A stretch of 64,000 nucleotides of DNA from Hydrogenophaga taeniospiralis (GTDB lineage Bacteria; Pseudomonadota; Gammaproteobacteria; Burkholderiales; Burkholderiaceae_C), in assembly GCF_020510445.1 (NCBI RefSeq), contig NZ_JAHBAG010000001.1, positions 286,501-350,500 on the forward strand. Direction: 5' to 3'. The stretch's first letter is position 1. Every line of letters begins with the position of its first letter. The notes beneath the pieces were generated by a model. That model worked only from the letters and a program-made list of their open reading frames with translations. It had not been told where the DNA came from and did no database searches. This document shows positions 49,485-58,416 of the stretch, piece by piece. The translations under genes and the position numbers were made by a program.

Positions 49485-52181
49485 ATGAGCATCCGCCACC
49501 TCGACGCCCTCTTCAACCCCGCATCGGTGGCCGTGTTCGGTGCCTCGATGCGCCCGGCCAGCGTGGGCGCCACGGTCTGGCGCAACCTGCTGATCGGCGG
49601 TTTTGCCGGAGCGCTCTACCCGGTCAACCCGAAACACGCCGAGCTCGATGGCGTCAAGACCTACGCCAGCGTGGCGGCGCTGCCGCAGGCACCCGACCTG
49701 GCCGTGATCTGCACGCCCGCGGCCACCGTGGTGCGGCTGATCAAGGAGCTTGGCGCGCGTGGCACGCGCGCGGCCATCGTCGTCACGGCCGGCCTGAGCG
49801 CGGCGCAGAAGCAGGCCATGCTGGAGGCCGCGCGCGTGCACACGCTGCGCATCCTCGGCCCCAACTGCATCGGCATGCTGGTGCCCCACCTGGGGCTGAA
49901 CGCCAGCTTCGCGCACATCGGGGCGCGCCAGGGCGAACTGGCCTTCGTCTCGCAGTCGGGCGCGCTGGTCACGGCCATGCTGGACTGGGCCGGCTCGCGC
50001 GGCATCGGCTTCTCGCACTTCGTCTCGCTGGGCGAGCGCGCCGACGTGGACTTCGGCGACATGCTCGACTACCTCGGCAGCGATCCCAAAACCCGCGCCA
50101 TCCTGCTCTACATCGAAAGCATCGAGGAAAGCCGCAAATTCATGTCGGCCGCGCGCGCGGCGGCGCGCAACAAGCCGGTGATCGTGGTCAAGGCCGGGCG
50201 GTCGAGCGCGGGCCAGGCCGCGGCGGCTTCGCACACCGGCGCACTCGCGGGCTCCGACGCGGTGTTCGACGCGGCCATTGCCCGCGCCGGCATGTTGCGC
50301 GTGGACACGCTGCACGAGCTGTTCCTCGCGGCCGAGACGCTGGCGCGTTTCCGCGACGGCCCCTCGGGCGGGCTCATCGTGCTCACCAACGGCGGCGGCG
50401 CCGGCGTGATGGCGGCCGACGCCGCGGCCACCGACAACGTGCCGCTGACCCCGCTGGACGACGCGCTGCTGGCGCGGCTCGACGCCGTGCTGCCCGCCCA
50501 CTGGTCGCGCGCCAACCCGGTGGACATCATCGGCGACGCGCCGGCCCAGCGCTACGTGGACGCGCTCGAAGCGCTGTCGCACGACCGCGAGAGCGCGGTG
50601 CTGTTCATCCACGCGCCCACCGCCATCGTGCCCAGCCTGGACATCGCGCAGGCCCTGCTGCCGCGGGTGGGCGCCACGCCCCAGCGCGTGCTGGGCTGCT
50701 GGCTCGGCGACACGGCGGTGGCCGCGGCGCGCCAGACCTTCCGCGACGCCGGTGTGCCCGACTTCAACACACCCGAAGAGGCGGTGCGTGCGTTTTGTTT
50801 CCTGCGCACCTTCCGCCTGCACCAGGAAGAGCTGCTGCAGACACCCGTGGCCCGCGGCGCCGCCCGGGCGGTGGACCTGCCACGCATCCGTGCCATCGTG
50901 GACGGCGTGCTCGCCAGCGGGCGCGAGCTGCTGACCGAACCCGAGGCCAAGGACTTCCTCGCCGCCGCCGGCCTGCCGGTGGTGCCCACGCGCGTGGTCG
51001 AGGCCGACGCGGCCGAAGCCCAGGCCGCGGCCGAGGCCATGGGCTACCCGGTCGCGCTCAAGATCCTCTCACACGCCATCACGCACAAGTCCGATGTCGG
51101 CGGGGTGCGCCTGAACATCGGCAGCGCCGCCGAGCTGGCCGAGGCCTGCGCCGCGATGCTCGCGCGCGTGGGCGAGCTGCGGCCCGACGCCGACGTGCAG
51201 GGTTTCACCGTGCAGCCCATGGTGCGCAAGAAGCACGCGCACGAACTCATCGTCGGCGCCAGCGTGGACCCGGTGTTCGGCCCGGTGATCCTGTTCGGCG
51301 CCGGCGGCGTGGCGGTGGAGGTGCTGGCCGACCGCGCGCTGGCCCTGCCGCCGCTCAACACCGCGCTGGCGCTGGCGCAGATCCACCGCACGCGCATCGC
51401 GAAACTGCTGCACGGCTACCGCGACGAACCCACCGCCGACCTCGATGGCATCGCCCAGGTGCTGGTGGCCGTGTCGCAGCTGCTGGCCGAGGTGCCCGAA
51501 CTGGCCGAGCTGGACATCAACCCGCTGCTGGTCAACCACGAGAGCGCGGTGGCGCTGGACGCGCGCGTGCGCCTCTCGGCCCGGCGCCCGGCCGGCGCGG
51601 CGCACTTCGCCATCCTGCCCTACCCGGCCGAGCTGATCGAGACCTGGACCTGGCGCGAGCAGCCCGTGGTGCTGCGCCCCATCCGGCCGGAGGACGAGGC
51701 CCAGCACCGCGCCTTTCTGGAGCGGCTGGACCCCGAGGACATCCGCCTGCGCGTGTTCTACAGCCGCCGCAGCATCGAACACAGCGAGCTCGCGCGGCTC
51801 ACCCAGATCGACTACGCGCGCGAGATGGCCTTCATCGCCACCCGCGCCACGCCCGAGGGCGGCGAGGAGACCCTGGGCGCGGTGCGCGCCACGGTGGACC
51901 CGGACAACCACACCGCCGAGTTCGGCGTCATCGTGCGCTCCGACCTCAAGGGCTCGGGCCTGGGCCACCGGCTCATGGACAAGATGATTCGGTACCTGCG
52001 CGAGCGCGGCACGCGGCGACTGGTGGGCACGGTGCTGCGCATCAACCACGGCATGCTGGAACTTGCCCACACGCTGGGCTTCCAAGAATCCGACAACCCC
52101 AACGATCCGGACAACCACGACACGCGGTTCGTGTCGCTGGATCTGCAGCCCCCCGTCCATCCCGACGACCGTTCGGGCTGA
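49485..52181 (+). CDS. Pat-type protein lysine acetyltransferase (acyl-CoA synthetase-like + GNAT)
   Basis: An 898-residue protein of the same architecture as Salmonella Pat/YfiQ: CoA-binding and ligase-CoA domains (about residues 8-470: LFNPASVAVFGASMRPASVGATVW), an ATP-grasp domain (about 490-710; LKILSHAITHKSDVGGVRLNI, ELDINPLLVN) and a C-terminal GNAT domain (about 725-890; FGVIVRSDLKGSGLGHRLMDKMI). In Pat the synthetase part is inactive and senses acetyl-CoA while the GNAT part acetylates acetyl-CoA synthetase. In the CoA-ligase region the phospho-histidine is not obvious, consistent with a sensory role. Start ATG 49485. Confidence 0.85.
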   Translation: MSIRHLDALFNPASVAVFGASMRPASVGATVWRNLLIGGFAGALYPVNPKHAELDGVKTYASVAALPQAPDLAVICTPAATVVRLIKELGARGTRAAIVVTAGLSAAQKQAMLEAARVHTLRILGPNCIGMLVPHLGLNASFAHIGARQGELAFVSQSGALVTAMLDWAGSRGIGFSHFVSLGERADVDFGDMLDYLGSDPKTRAILLYIESIEESRKFMSAARAAARNKPVIVVKAGRSSAGQAAAASHTGALAGSDAVFDAAIARAGMLRVDTLHELFLAAETLARFRDGPSGGLIVLTNGGGAGVMAADAAATDNVPLTPLDDALLARLDAVLPAHWSRANPVDIIGDAPAQRYVDALEALSHDRESAVLFIHAPTAIVPSLDIAQALLPRVGATPQRVLGCWLGDTAVAAARQTFRDAGVPDFNTPEEAVRAFCFLRTFRLHQEELLQTPVARGAARAVDLPRIRAIVDGVLASGRELLTEPEAKDFLAAAGLPVVPTRVVEADAAEAQAAAEAMGYPVALKILSHAITHKSDVGGVRLNIGSAAELAEACAAMLARVGELRPDADVQGFTVQPMVRKKHAHELIVGASVDPVFGPVILFGAGGVAVEVLADRALALPPLNTALALAQIHRTRIAKLLHGYRDEPTADLDGIAQVLVAVSQLLAEVPELAELDINPLLVNHESAVALDARVRLSARRPAGAAHFAILPYPAELIETWTWREQPVVLRPIRPEDEAQHRAFLERLDPEDIRLRVFYSRRSIEHSELARLTQIDYAREMAFIATRATPEGGEETLGAVRATVDPDNHTAEFGVIVRSDLKGSGLGHRLMDKMIRYLRERGTRRLVGTVLRINHGMLELAHTLGFQESDNPNDPDNHDTRFVSLDLQPPVHPDDRSG

Positions 52182-52258
52182 GCCTGCCCAAGCCCTGGCG
52201 CACACGGCTTTCACAGGCTCCCCGAACGGCAGGCATTCCCCCGTTCAAGGAGCCCGCG

Positions 52259-52897
52259 ATGCCATCAAACCACCCACCCTCTCGCCGCGCACTGCTGCTG
52301 CGCGGTGCCACCGTGATCGCCGCCACCGCCGCGCCGGCATGGCTCACCCCGGCCCGGGCCCAGACCGAGCTGCGCCCCACACCCAGCCAGACCGAAGGCC
52401 CCTACTACCCCGTGGCGCTGCCGGCCGACACCGACTTCGACCTGCTGCGCAACGGCAGCGCGCGTTACGGCCAGGGCCAGCCGGCCTGGGTCGAAGGCAC
52501 CGTGACCGACACCCAGGGTGTGCCGGTGGCGGGCGCGGTGGTCGAGATCTGGCAGTGCGACCAGGCCGGCCACTACCACCACCCCGGCGACGGCGGCCGG
52601 GCCGATCCGGCCTTTCAAGGCTTTGGCCGGGTCGGCGTCGGCCGCGACGGGCGCTACCGCTTCCGCACCCTGCGGCCCGCGCCCTACAGCGGGCGCACGC
52701 CGCACATCCACGTCAAGGTGAAGCTGGACCGCGCGGAACTGCTCACCACCCAGCTCTATGTGGCGGGCGACCCCGGCAATGCGCGCGACTTCCTGTGGCG
52801 CCGCCTGGGTGAACAGGGCCAGGCCGCGCTGACCCGCCCCTTCGTGGCGGCCACCGATGGCCTGCGCGCGGAATTTCCCATCGTGGTTCAGGCCTGA
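52259..52897 (+). CDS. Tat-exported intradiol ring-cleavage dioxygenase
   Basis: A 212-residue protein with a twin-arginine signal (SRRALLLRGATVIAATAAPAW, cleavage near ARAQ). The mature part resembles protocatechuate 3,4-dioxygenase-type enzymes: PTPSQTEGPYYP, then VEIWQCDQAGHYHHPGD and RTPHIHVKV, giving the Tyr and two His ligands of a non-haem Fe(III) site. Exported, monomeric-looking intradiol enzymes exist; their natural substrates are poorly known. No aromatic pathway genes adjoin it; the upstream neighbour is the Pat-like gene, 77 bases away. Confidence 0.82.
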   Translation: MPSNHPPSRRALLLRGATVIAATAAPAWLTPARAQTELRPTPSQTEGPYYPVALPADTDFDLLRNGSARYGQGQPAWVEGTVTDTQGVPVAGAVVEIWQCDQAGHYHHPGDGGRADPAFQGFGRVGVGRDGRYRFRTLRPAPYSGRTPHIHVKVKLDRAELLTTQLYVAGDPGNARDFLWRRLGEQGQAALTRPFVAATDGLRAEFPIVVQA

Positions 52898-52986
52898 GCC
52901 AGCCCCTTGGCCCCGGTGCACGGCATGGAAAACCGGCACTGCGTCACGCCGGGTGGGGATTCTTGATCCGGGTGGATGCAAAAACC

Positions 52987-53012
52987 TAGGGTTTACCCTA
53001 TACTGCACTGCA
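52987..53012. promoter_or_regulatory. Palindromic operator and promoter of the 82-residue protein
   Basis: TAGGGT-TT-ACCCTA (52987-53000) is a perfect palindrome that ends inside a near-consensus -10 element, TATACT (52999-53004). No good -35 lies at the right distance. A second small palindrome, TGCA-C-TGCA (53004-53012), follows immediately at the presumed start site. The layout suggests tight control of the small gene downstream. Confidence 0.5.
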
Positions 53013-53044
53013 ACATTTGTTGTTTGCCCGATAGGAGAAACGCC

Positions 53045-53293
53045 ATGTCCAGCGTCCTTGCCCACACCACCCACCCCTCCCTGGCCGGCCCGATCGCCGC
53101 CTGGTTCCACGCCGGCCTGCAACGCGCCCGTGCCCTGTGGAACGCGCCACTCCTGGCCGCCGCCCAGCGGCGTCCGCTGACCCGTTTCGAAGAAGCCGAA
53201 CAGGTGCGCGCCATGGCCATGGACCTGGTCGACTCCGACCCGGCTTTCGCACAAGACCTGTTCGCCGCCGCCGATCGGCACGAGCTGGAATAA
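53045..53293 (+). CDS. 82-residue protein of unknown function
   Basis: A small protein with AGGAGA 8 bases before its ATG and a distinct promoter region. It has a mildly hydrophobic N-terminal half (residues 14-45: AGPIAAWFHAGLQRARALWNAPLLAAA) and an acidic, helical C-terminal half (RFEEAEQVRAMAMDLVDSDPAFAQDLFAAADRHELE). No cysteines. I do not recognise the family. The promoter layout suggests a strongly regulated small protein, possibly an adaptor or granule- or membrane-surface helix. Confidence 0.65.
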   Translation: MSSVLAHTTHPSLAGPIAAWFHAGLQRARALWNAPLLAAAQRRPLTRFEEAEQVRAMAMDLVDSDPAFAQDLFAAADRHELE

Positions 53294-53294
53294 C

Positions 53295-53348
53295 CCTCCA
53301 GGGGGCGATATGGGCGGCCCGGCAAAACCGGTTCCGCCATGCCCTCGG
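53295..53348 (+). repeat. 3'-end composite repeat, copy 7 (plus, short)
   Basis: Begins 2 bases after the small-protein stop codon. It keeps the GGGGGCGATA block and GGCGGCCCGGCAAAACCGGTTCC but has lost the left CGCC-GGCG hairpin. A separate hairpin, CCCCTCG-CGG-CGAGGGG (53354-53370), follows and may terminate transcription from either side. Confidence 0.6.
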
Positions 53349-53379
53349 TCAACCCCCTCGCGGCGAGGGGTGTTTCCAT

Positions 53380-54900
53380 TCAGACGTCGAAGCGCACCCC
53401 CTGCGCCAAGGGCAGCTCGCGCGAGTAATTGATGGTGTTGGTGGCACGGCGCATGTAGGCGCGCCAGGCGTCCGAACCCGACTCGCGCCCGCCGCCGGTG
53501 TCCTTCTCGCCGCCGAAAGCACCGCCGATTTCGGCGCCCGAGGTGCCGATGTTCACGTTGGCGATCCCGCAATCGGAGCCCGTCGCCGCCAGAAAGGCCT
53601 CGGTCTCGCGCAGGTCGTTGCTGAAGATGGCCGAGGACAGCCCCTGGGGCACGGCGTTTTGCAGCGCCACCGCGTCCTCGAAGCGCTCGTAACCCATCAC
53701 GTACAGGATCGGCGCGAAGGTCTCGTGGCAGACGGTGTCGGTTTGCGCGGGCATCTCCACGATGGCCGGCTTGACGTAGTAGGCGTTCGGAAACGGCACT
53801 TGCAACACCCGCTCACCGCCGAACACCTGACCACCCTGTTCAACAGCCGCGCGCAAAGCGTTTTGCATGGCCTCGAAACTCCGCGCGTCGATCAGCGGCC
53901 CGACCAGGGTGTCGGCCGCCAGCGGGTCGCCGATGGGCAGGCCGGCGTAGGCCTGCTTCAGGCGCTGCACCAGGGCTTCCTGGTGGCTCTTGTGCACGAT
54001 CAGGCGGCGCGTGCTGGTGCAGCGCTGGCCGGCGGTGCCCACGGCGGCGAAGGCGATGCCGCGCACCGCCAGGTCGAGGTCGGCCGAAGGCGCGACGATG
54101 ACCGCGTTGTTGCCGCCCAGCTCCAGCAGTGAGCGGCCAAAACGGCGCGCCACCCGGGGGCCGACCTCGCGCCCCATGCGGGTGCTGCCGGTGGCCGACA
54201 CCAGGGCCACGCGAACGTCGTCCACCAGCGCCTCCCCCACCTCGCGCTCGCCGATCACCAGCGCTGAAAGCCCGGCGGGGGCGTCGTCGCCGAAGCGCCG
54301 GGCGGCGCGCTCGAACAGGGCCTGGCAGGCCAGCGCCGTCAACGGCGTTTTCTCCGACGGCTTCCAGACCACCGCGTCGCCGCAGACCACGGCCAGTGCG
54401 GCGTTCCACGCCCAGACCGCGACCGGGAAGTTGAAGGCGCTGATCACGCCCACCACACCCAGCGGGTGCCAGGTTTCCATCATGCGGTGACCGGGGCGCT
54501 CCGAGGCGATGGTCAGGCCGTACAACTGGCGCGAGAGACCGACCGCGAAGTCGCAGATGTCGATCATTTCCTGCACCTCGCCCAGGCCCTCGGAGCGGAT
54601 CTTGCCCGCCTCCACCGACACCAGCTCGCCCAGCGCCTGCTTGTGCTCGCGCAGTTCCTCGCCGAACAGGCGGATCAGCTCGCCGCGGCGTGGCGCGGGC
54701 ACGCTGCGCCAGGTCTTGAAAGCCACGTCGGCACGACCGACGGCCGCCGCGACCGCTTCGGTCGAGGCCGGGTGCACGGCGCCGATCACGCTGCCGTCGA
54801 TCGGCGAACGCACGGCAAGCGCCCCCTCGGCGAATGCGCGGGGGTTCACGCCCAGGCGGGTCAACAGCTGCGAAACGGTTCGGGACAGGGGATGGGACAT
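53380..54900 (-). CDS. amaB: Antiquitin-type aldehyde dehydrogenase (AmaB-like)
   Basis: A 506-residue NAD-dependent aldehyde dehydrogenase of the ALDH7 (antiquitin) group. Catalytic Cys294 lies in GQRCTSTRR, the general-base Glu in LELGGNN, and AFNFPVAVWAWNAA is the coenzyme segment. In Pseudomonas putida AmaB oxidises piperideine-6-carboxylate (2-aminoadipate semialdehyde) to 2-aminoadipate. The adjacent amaA-like oxidase supports this. The ATG at 54900 lies 107 bases after the oxidase gene, on the same strand. Confidence 0.85.
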   Translation of the reverse strand: MSHPLSRTVSQLLTRLGVNPRAFAEGALAVRSPIDGSVIGAVHPASTEAVAAAVGRADVAFKTWRSVPAPRRGELIRLFGEELREHKQALGELVSVEAGKIRSEGLGEVQEMIDICDFAVGLSRQLYGLTIASERPGHRMMETWHPLGVVGVISAFNFPVAVWAWNAALAVVCGDAVVWKPSEKTPLTALACQALFERAARRFGDDAPAGLSALVIGEREVGEALVDDVRVALVSATGSTRMGREVGPRVARRFGRSLLELGGNNAVIVAPSADLDLAVRGIAFAAVGTAGQRCTSTRRLIVHKSHQEALVQRLKQAYAGLPIGDPLAADTLVGPLIDARSFEAMQNALRAAVEQGGQVFGGERVLQVPFPNAYYVKPAIVEMPAQTDTVCHETFAPILYVMGYERFEDAVALQNAVPQGLSSAIFSNDLRETEAFLAATGSDCGIANVNIGTSGAEIGGAFGGEKDTGGGRESGSDAWRAYMRRATNTINYSRELPLAQGVRFDV

Positions 54901-55007
54901 GGGGATTTCCGGAGATGTTGGGGGAAGCAGAAGTCGAAGGAGCGAGGGACCGATCGGGTGGGTTGAAGCATTCCCATGCGTTGTGCCGGGCCGTGGAACG
55001 GGCGCCG

Positions 55008-56306
55008 TCAGCCCAGCGACCGCGCACCGACGAAGTGCGAGAGTTGTGCGCCGATTTCATAGAAGCTCTCCCGCACCGCCTTCAGCCGCGCAGGCACGGT
55101 GCCGGAGACGGGCAGCGACAGGTCGGCCACCGTGATCTCGCCCAGCACCAGACGCGCCAGCTCGCGGCCCAGGACCGTGCCGGGCGCGATGCCGCGACCG
55201 TTGTAGCCACAGAAGGCCACGGTGTTGCGGGCCAGTTGGTGAAAACGCGGCAAGGCATTGGCCGTCATGCCGATCTCCCCGTACCACTCGTGTTCAAAGG
55301 CCACGCCACGCAACTGTGGAAACAGCTTGGCCAGGGCGCGGCGTCCCCAGTCGCGGTGGATGGGCCGCCCCACGCCCCGGAGCGCCCCCACGCTGCCCAA
55401 GACCAGGCGGCCCTGGCGGTCGAGGCGGAAGGAAGACAGCACCTGGCGGGTGTCCCAGGCGCCCTGGCGCTCCGGCAGGATGTGGCTCAAGAGCGCGGGC
55501 GGCAACGGGGCCGTCGCCATATTGAAGTACGGCAGCCGGACCAGTTCGGCCTGCAGCGCGCCCCAGGGCCCGTCGGCGCTGGAGTAGGCGTTGGTCGCCA
55601 CGATCACCCAGGGCGCGTGAACGGCACCGCCGCCGACGGTGTTCACACGCCAGTGCCGGCCCTCGTCCTGCACGGCGCTGACCACCGTCTGGGTGTGCAG
55701 CTGCGCGCCTGCGGCCACGGCGGCATGGGCCAGCCCCCGGGCGTAGGCCAGGGGCTGGACGGTGCCCGCACGCAGATCCAGCAGCGCGCCCAGGTAGGCG
55801 TCGGTGCCGGTTTTCTGCGCCGTCTCGGCCTGGGACAGCACCCGCACGGGCGCGCCCAGCGCCTGCCACTGGCGCGCGCGCTCCTGCAGTTCGCGCAGGC
55901 CCGTGGCGTCGGGGGCGCAGTGCAGGGTGCCGCTGCGCTGCGGTTCGCAGTCCATGCCGTGGCGTTCGATCAGCTCGAACACCTGCGAGGGCGCGTTCCC
56001 CAATTGGTCCAAGAGCCGGTGGCCCAGCGATTCACCCAGCTCGCCGGGCAGCGCGGAGGGCATGACCCACATCCCGGCGTTGACCAGCCCCACGTTGCGC
56101 CCCGAGCCGCCAAAACCCACCTCCTGCGCCTCCAGCACCACCACGCAGGCGCCGCGCTGCACCAGCACCAGCGCGGCCGACAGGCCGGTGTAACCGGCGC
56201 CCACCACCACCGCATCGGCGTGCAGCGTCGCACGCAGCGCCGACGTGACCGGGGCCGGAGGCGCTGAGGCCTCCCAAAGGCCGTGTGAACAGGGATCGTG
56301 GTTCAT
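55008..56306 (-). CDS. amaA: FAD-dependent amine oxidase (AmaA-like)
   Basis: A 432-residue DAO-family flavoprotein. VVVGAGYTGLSAALVLVQRG is the FAD-binding Rossmann motif and GFGGSGRNVGLVNAGMW the second cofactor segment; FCGYNGRGIAPGTVLGRELARLVLG closes the flavin site. Such enzymes oxidise secondary or primary amines; next to amaB the likely substrate is L-pipecolate, giving piperideine-6-carboxylate. The ATG at 56306 lies 160 bases from the divergent LysR gene. The ribosome binding site is weak. Confidence 0.8.
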   Translation of the reverse strand: MNHDPCSHGLWEASAPPAPVTSALRATLHADAVVVGAGYTGLSAALVLVQRGACVVVLEAQEVGFGGSGRNVGLVNAGMWVMPSALPGELGESLGHRLLDQLGNAPSQVFELIERHGMDCEPQRSGTLHCAPDATGLRELQERARQWQALGAPVRVLSQAETAQKTGTDAYLGALLDLRAGTVQPLAYARGLAHAAVAAGAQLHTQTVVSAVQDEGRHWRVNTVGGGAVHAPWVIVATNAYSSADGPWGALQAELVRLPYFNMATAPLPPALLSHILPERQGAWDTRQVLSSFRLDRQGRLVLGSVGALRGVGRPIHRDWGRRALAKLFPQLRGVAFEHEWYGEIGMTANALPRFHQLARNTVAFCGYNGRGIAPGTVLGRELARLVLGEITVADLSLPVSGTVPARLKAVRESFYEIGAQLSHFVGARSLG

Positions 56307-56438
56307 GGGGCTGTTGACATGGAATCCCGCAGACACCGGGAACACGCTCAGATCATTCTGAAATGTCCTCAAGCTGGCGATCGGGAAACGCAGTCTCTCC
56401 GGGAGTTCGAGCCAGGTCAAACGATAATCCCGACCCAC

Positions 56439-56459
56439 ATCATTCCAATTTGGAATGAT
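56439..56459. promoter_or_regulatory. Perfect palindrome before the LysR gene
   Basis: ATCATTCCAA (56439-56448), one T, then TTGGAATGAT (56450-56459) form a perfect inverted repeat with 10-base arms. A partial copy of one arm, ATCATTC, occurs at 56352-56358, nearer amaA. The palindrome covers the first possible start codon of the LysR gene (56455), so repressor binding would directly block its expression. Confidence 0.6.
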
Positions 56460-56466
56460 CAACCCC

Positions 56467-57369
56467 ATGACCACGGCCCTGTTCCCTTCCCGCTTCCTGC
56501 CCTCGATGGGCATGCTCAAGGCGTTTGAGGCGGCCGCCCGGCTGGGCAGCTTCACGGCCGCCGCGGGCGAACTCCACCTCACGCAAAGCGCGGTCAGCCG
56601 GCAGATCCGGGGCTTGGAGGACCAACTGGGCGCCGAGCTGTTCATCCGGGAGCGGCAGACGGTGCGCCTGACCCTGGCGGGAGAAGCCTACGCTCAGGAA
56701 ATCCGGGCCGCGTTGCAGCGCCTGTCGGCCGCCGCCCTGGCCTTTCGGGCCAACCCCCACGGGGGAACGCTGAACCTGGCCATCCTCCCGACGTTTGGCA
56801 CCCGCTGGCTCGCGCCCCGCCTGCCCCAGTTTCTGGCGCACCACCCGGGCGTCACCATCAACCTGACGACGCGGCTGGTGCCCTTTGACTTCCAGGCCGA
56901 ACCGATGGACGCCGCCATCCACTTCGGCACGCCGCACTGGCCCGGCGCCATGCTGGATGTCCTGATGAACGAAACGGTGGTGCCGGTGTGCAGCCCCGGA
57001 CTGCTGGCCCAGCACCCGATCCGATCCGCCGCCGACCTGCTCCGCGCACCCTTGCTGCACCTGGTCAGCCGCCCCGACGCCTGGGAACGCTGGTTCGCCG
57101 CGATGGGCGTGCACGCCACCGAGGTCCACGGCATGCTGGTCGATCAGTTCGCGATGGCCGCGCAAGCCGCCATCGCCGGACTCGGCTGCGCCCTGTTGCC
57201 CCGGTTCCTGATCGACGGCGAGCTGACGCGCGGCGAGCTGGTCATGCCGGTGGAGGGGCCCGTGGACAGTGGGAGCTACTACCTGGCCTGGCCCGCACAC
57301 CGTGAGAGCCACCCGCCGCTGCAGGCGTTCAGGGACTGGATCCGGCGCGCCGCACAACCGCCGGCCTGA
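56467..57369 (+). CDS. LysR-family regulator of the ama unit
   Basis: A 300-residue LysR-type regulator with the GcvA-like N-terminal helix-turn-helix (LKAFEAAARLGSFTAAAGELHLTQSAVSRQIRGLEDQLGAELF, about residues 13-60) and effector domain from about 90. ATG 56467 is chosen because it lies beyond the palindrome; ATG 56455 inside the palindrome is possible, adding 4 residues; neither has a clear ribosome binding site. Divergent placement makes it the presumed pipecolate- or lysine-responsive regulator of amaA-amaB. Confidence 0.85.
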   Translation: MTTALFPSRFLPSMGMLKAFEAAARLGSFTAAAGELHLTQSAVSRQIRGLEDQLGAELFIRERQTVRLTLAGEAYAQEIRAALQRLSAAALAFRANPHGGTLNLAILPTFGTRWLAPRLPQFLAHHPGVTINLTTRLVPFDFQAEPMDAAIHFGTPHWPGAMLDVLMNETVVPVCSPGLLAQHPIRSAADLLRAPLLHLVSRPDAWERWFAAMGVHATEVHGMLVDQFAMAAQAAIAGLGCALLPRFLIDGELTRGELVMPVEGPVDSGSYYLAWPAHRESHPPLQAFRDWIRRAAQPPA

Positions 57370-57481
57370 ACGGGACGCGCTCCTGCGCCAGGGGCCGCCC
57401 CAGCACGCAGGCAATCCACCCCAACAAATCAACCATACAAGCTGGGAAAGTCCCTGCTCACTCCGGAGAGCGGGGATTCAA

Positions 57482-57591
57482 CCAAGGGGCATCGCGGAAC
57501 CGGCTTCGCCGGGCCACAGATGCCGTCCCCCCTCCCAGCGCCGCAGGCGCGCCAGAGAGGGGGGAAGCCGCGTCAGCGGCGCAGGGGGGTG
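57482..57591 (-). repeat. 3'-end composite repeat, copy 8 (minus)
   Basis: On the minus strand it begins 4 bases after the iolB stop with CACCCCCCTGCGCCGCTGACG (same opening as copy 3), then a CGCGCCTGCGGCGC hairpin, CCCCCC/GGGGGG pairing, GGCCCGGCGAAGCCGG and GATGCCCC. It marks the end of the iol operon. Confidence 0.7.
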
Positions 57592-57595
57592 ATCT

Positions 57596-58399
57596 CTACT
57601 TGATCATCCACTCGTGCGCCGGGTCGTTCTTGAAGACCCAGAAGCGGTTCGGCCCGGCCATCACGTTCAGGTAGTACAGGTCGTAACCGTGCGGGGCCAC
57701 CACGGGGTGGTAACCGCGCGGCACCATCACCACGTCGTGGTCTTCCACCGCGCAGGCCTCGTCCAGGCTGCGGTCGTCGGTGTAGACGCGCTGGAAGGCG
57801 AAGCCCTGCGGCGGGTTGAGGCGGTGGTAGTAGGTCTCTTCCAGCAGGGTTTCGGTCGGCGGGGTTTCCTGGTCGTGCTTGTGCGGCGGATAGCTGCTGG
57901 AATGGCTGGCCGGCGTCATCACCTCCACCACCAGCAGATGCGCGGCCGTGGGGTCGTCGTGCGGCAGGATGTCGCACACGTAGCGGGTGTTGGTGCCTTT
58001 GCCGCGCACGCTGCGCCGCATGCCGGCGGGGTCGATCACGCGCACCGGGCGGGCCTGGCCGTCGCCGGGGGCGGTGCACAGAGCCAGCTCGACGTCGCGC
58101 GCGGCGCGCACCTGCACGGTCTTGCCCGGCGGCACGTAAATGGCGGCGGGCGAGGTTTCCTCGAACACGCTGCTGCGGGTGCCCAGGTCGGCGTGCGTCT
58201 GGCCGTCCACGGTCACGTCCACGCTGCCGGTCAGCACCACCAGGCACAGTTCGCGTTCGCCGGTTTCCACCGCTTCCGATTCACCGGCCGCCAGGCGCAG
58301 GGCGCGAAAGCCCACGTGGGTCCAGCCGGCGCGCTCGGGCGTGACGTTGACGATCTCGCGCCCGCTGGGTGCGGCTTTGGCGAGTAAAGGACTGACCAT
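57596..58399 (-). CDS. iolB: 5-deoxy-glucuronate isomerase IolB
   Basis: A 267-residue bicupin enzyme that converts 5-deoxy-D-glucuronate to 2-deoxy-5-keto-D-gluconate in myo-inositol catabolism. SSYPPHKHDQ and ETYYHRLNPPQGFAFQRVYTDDR hold the metal-binding His/Glu residues, and HDVVMVPRGYHPVVAPHGYDLYYLN ends the second cupin. Length matches the family. It is 17 bases after iolE and last in the operon; composite repeat copy 8 follows. Confidence 0.93.
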   Translation of the reverse strand: MVSPLLAKAAPSGREIVNVTPERAGWTHVGFRALRLAAGESEAVETGERELCLVVLTGSVDVTVDGQTHADLGTRSSVFEETSPAAIYVPPGKTVQVRAARDVELALCTAPGDGQARPVRVIDPAGMRRSVRGKGTNTRYVCDILPHDDPTAAHLLVVEVMTPASHSSSYPPHKHDQETPPTETLLEETYYHRLNPPQGFAFQRVYTDDRSLDEACAVEDHDVVMVPRGYHPVVAPHGYDLYYLNVMAGPNRFWVFKNDPAHEWMIK

Positions 58400-58416
58400 T
58401 TGAAGCTCCTTGGCGT

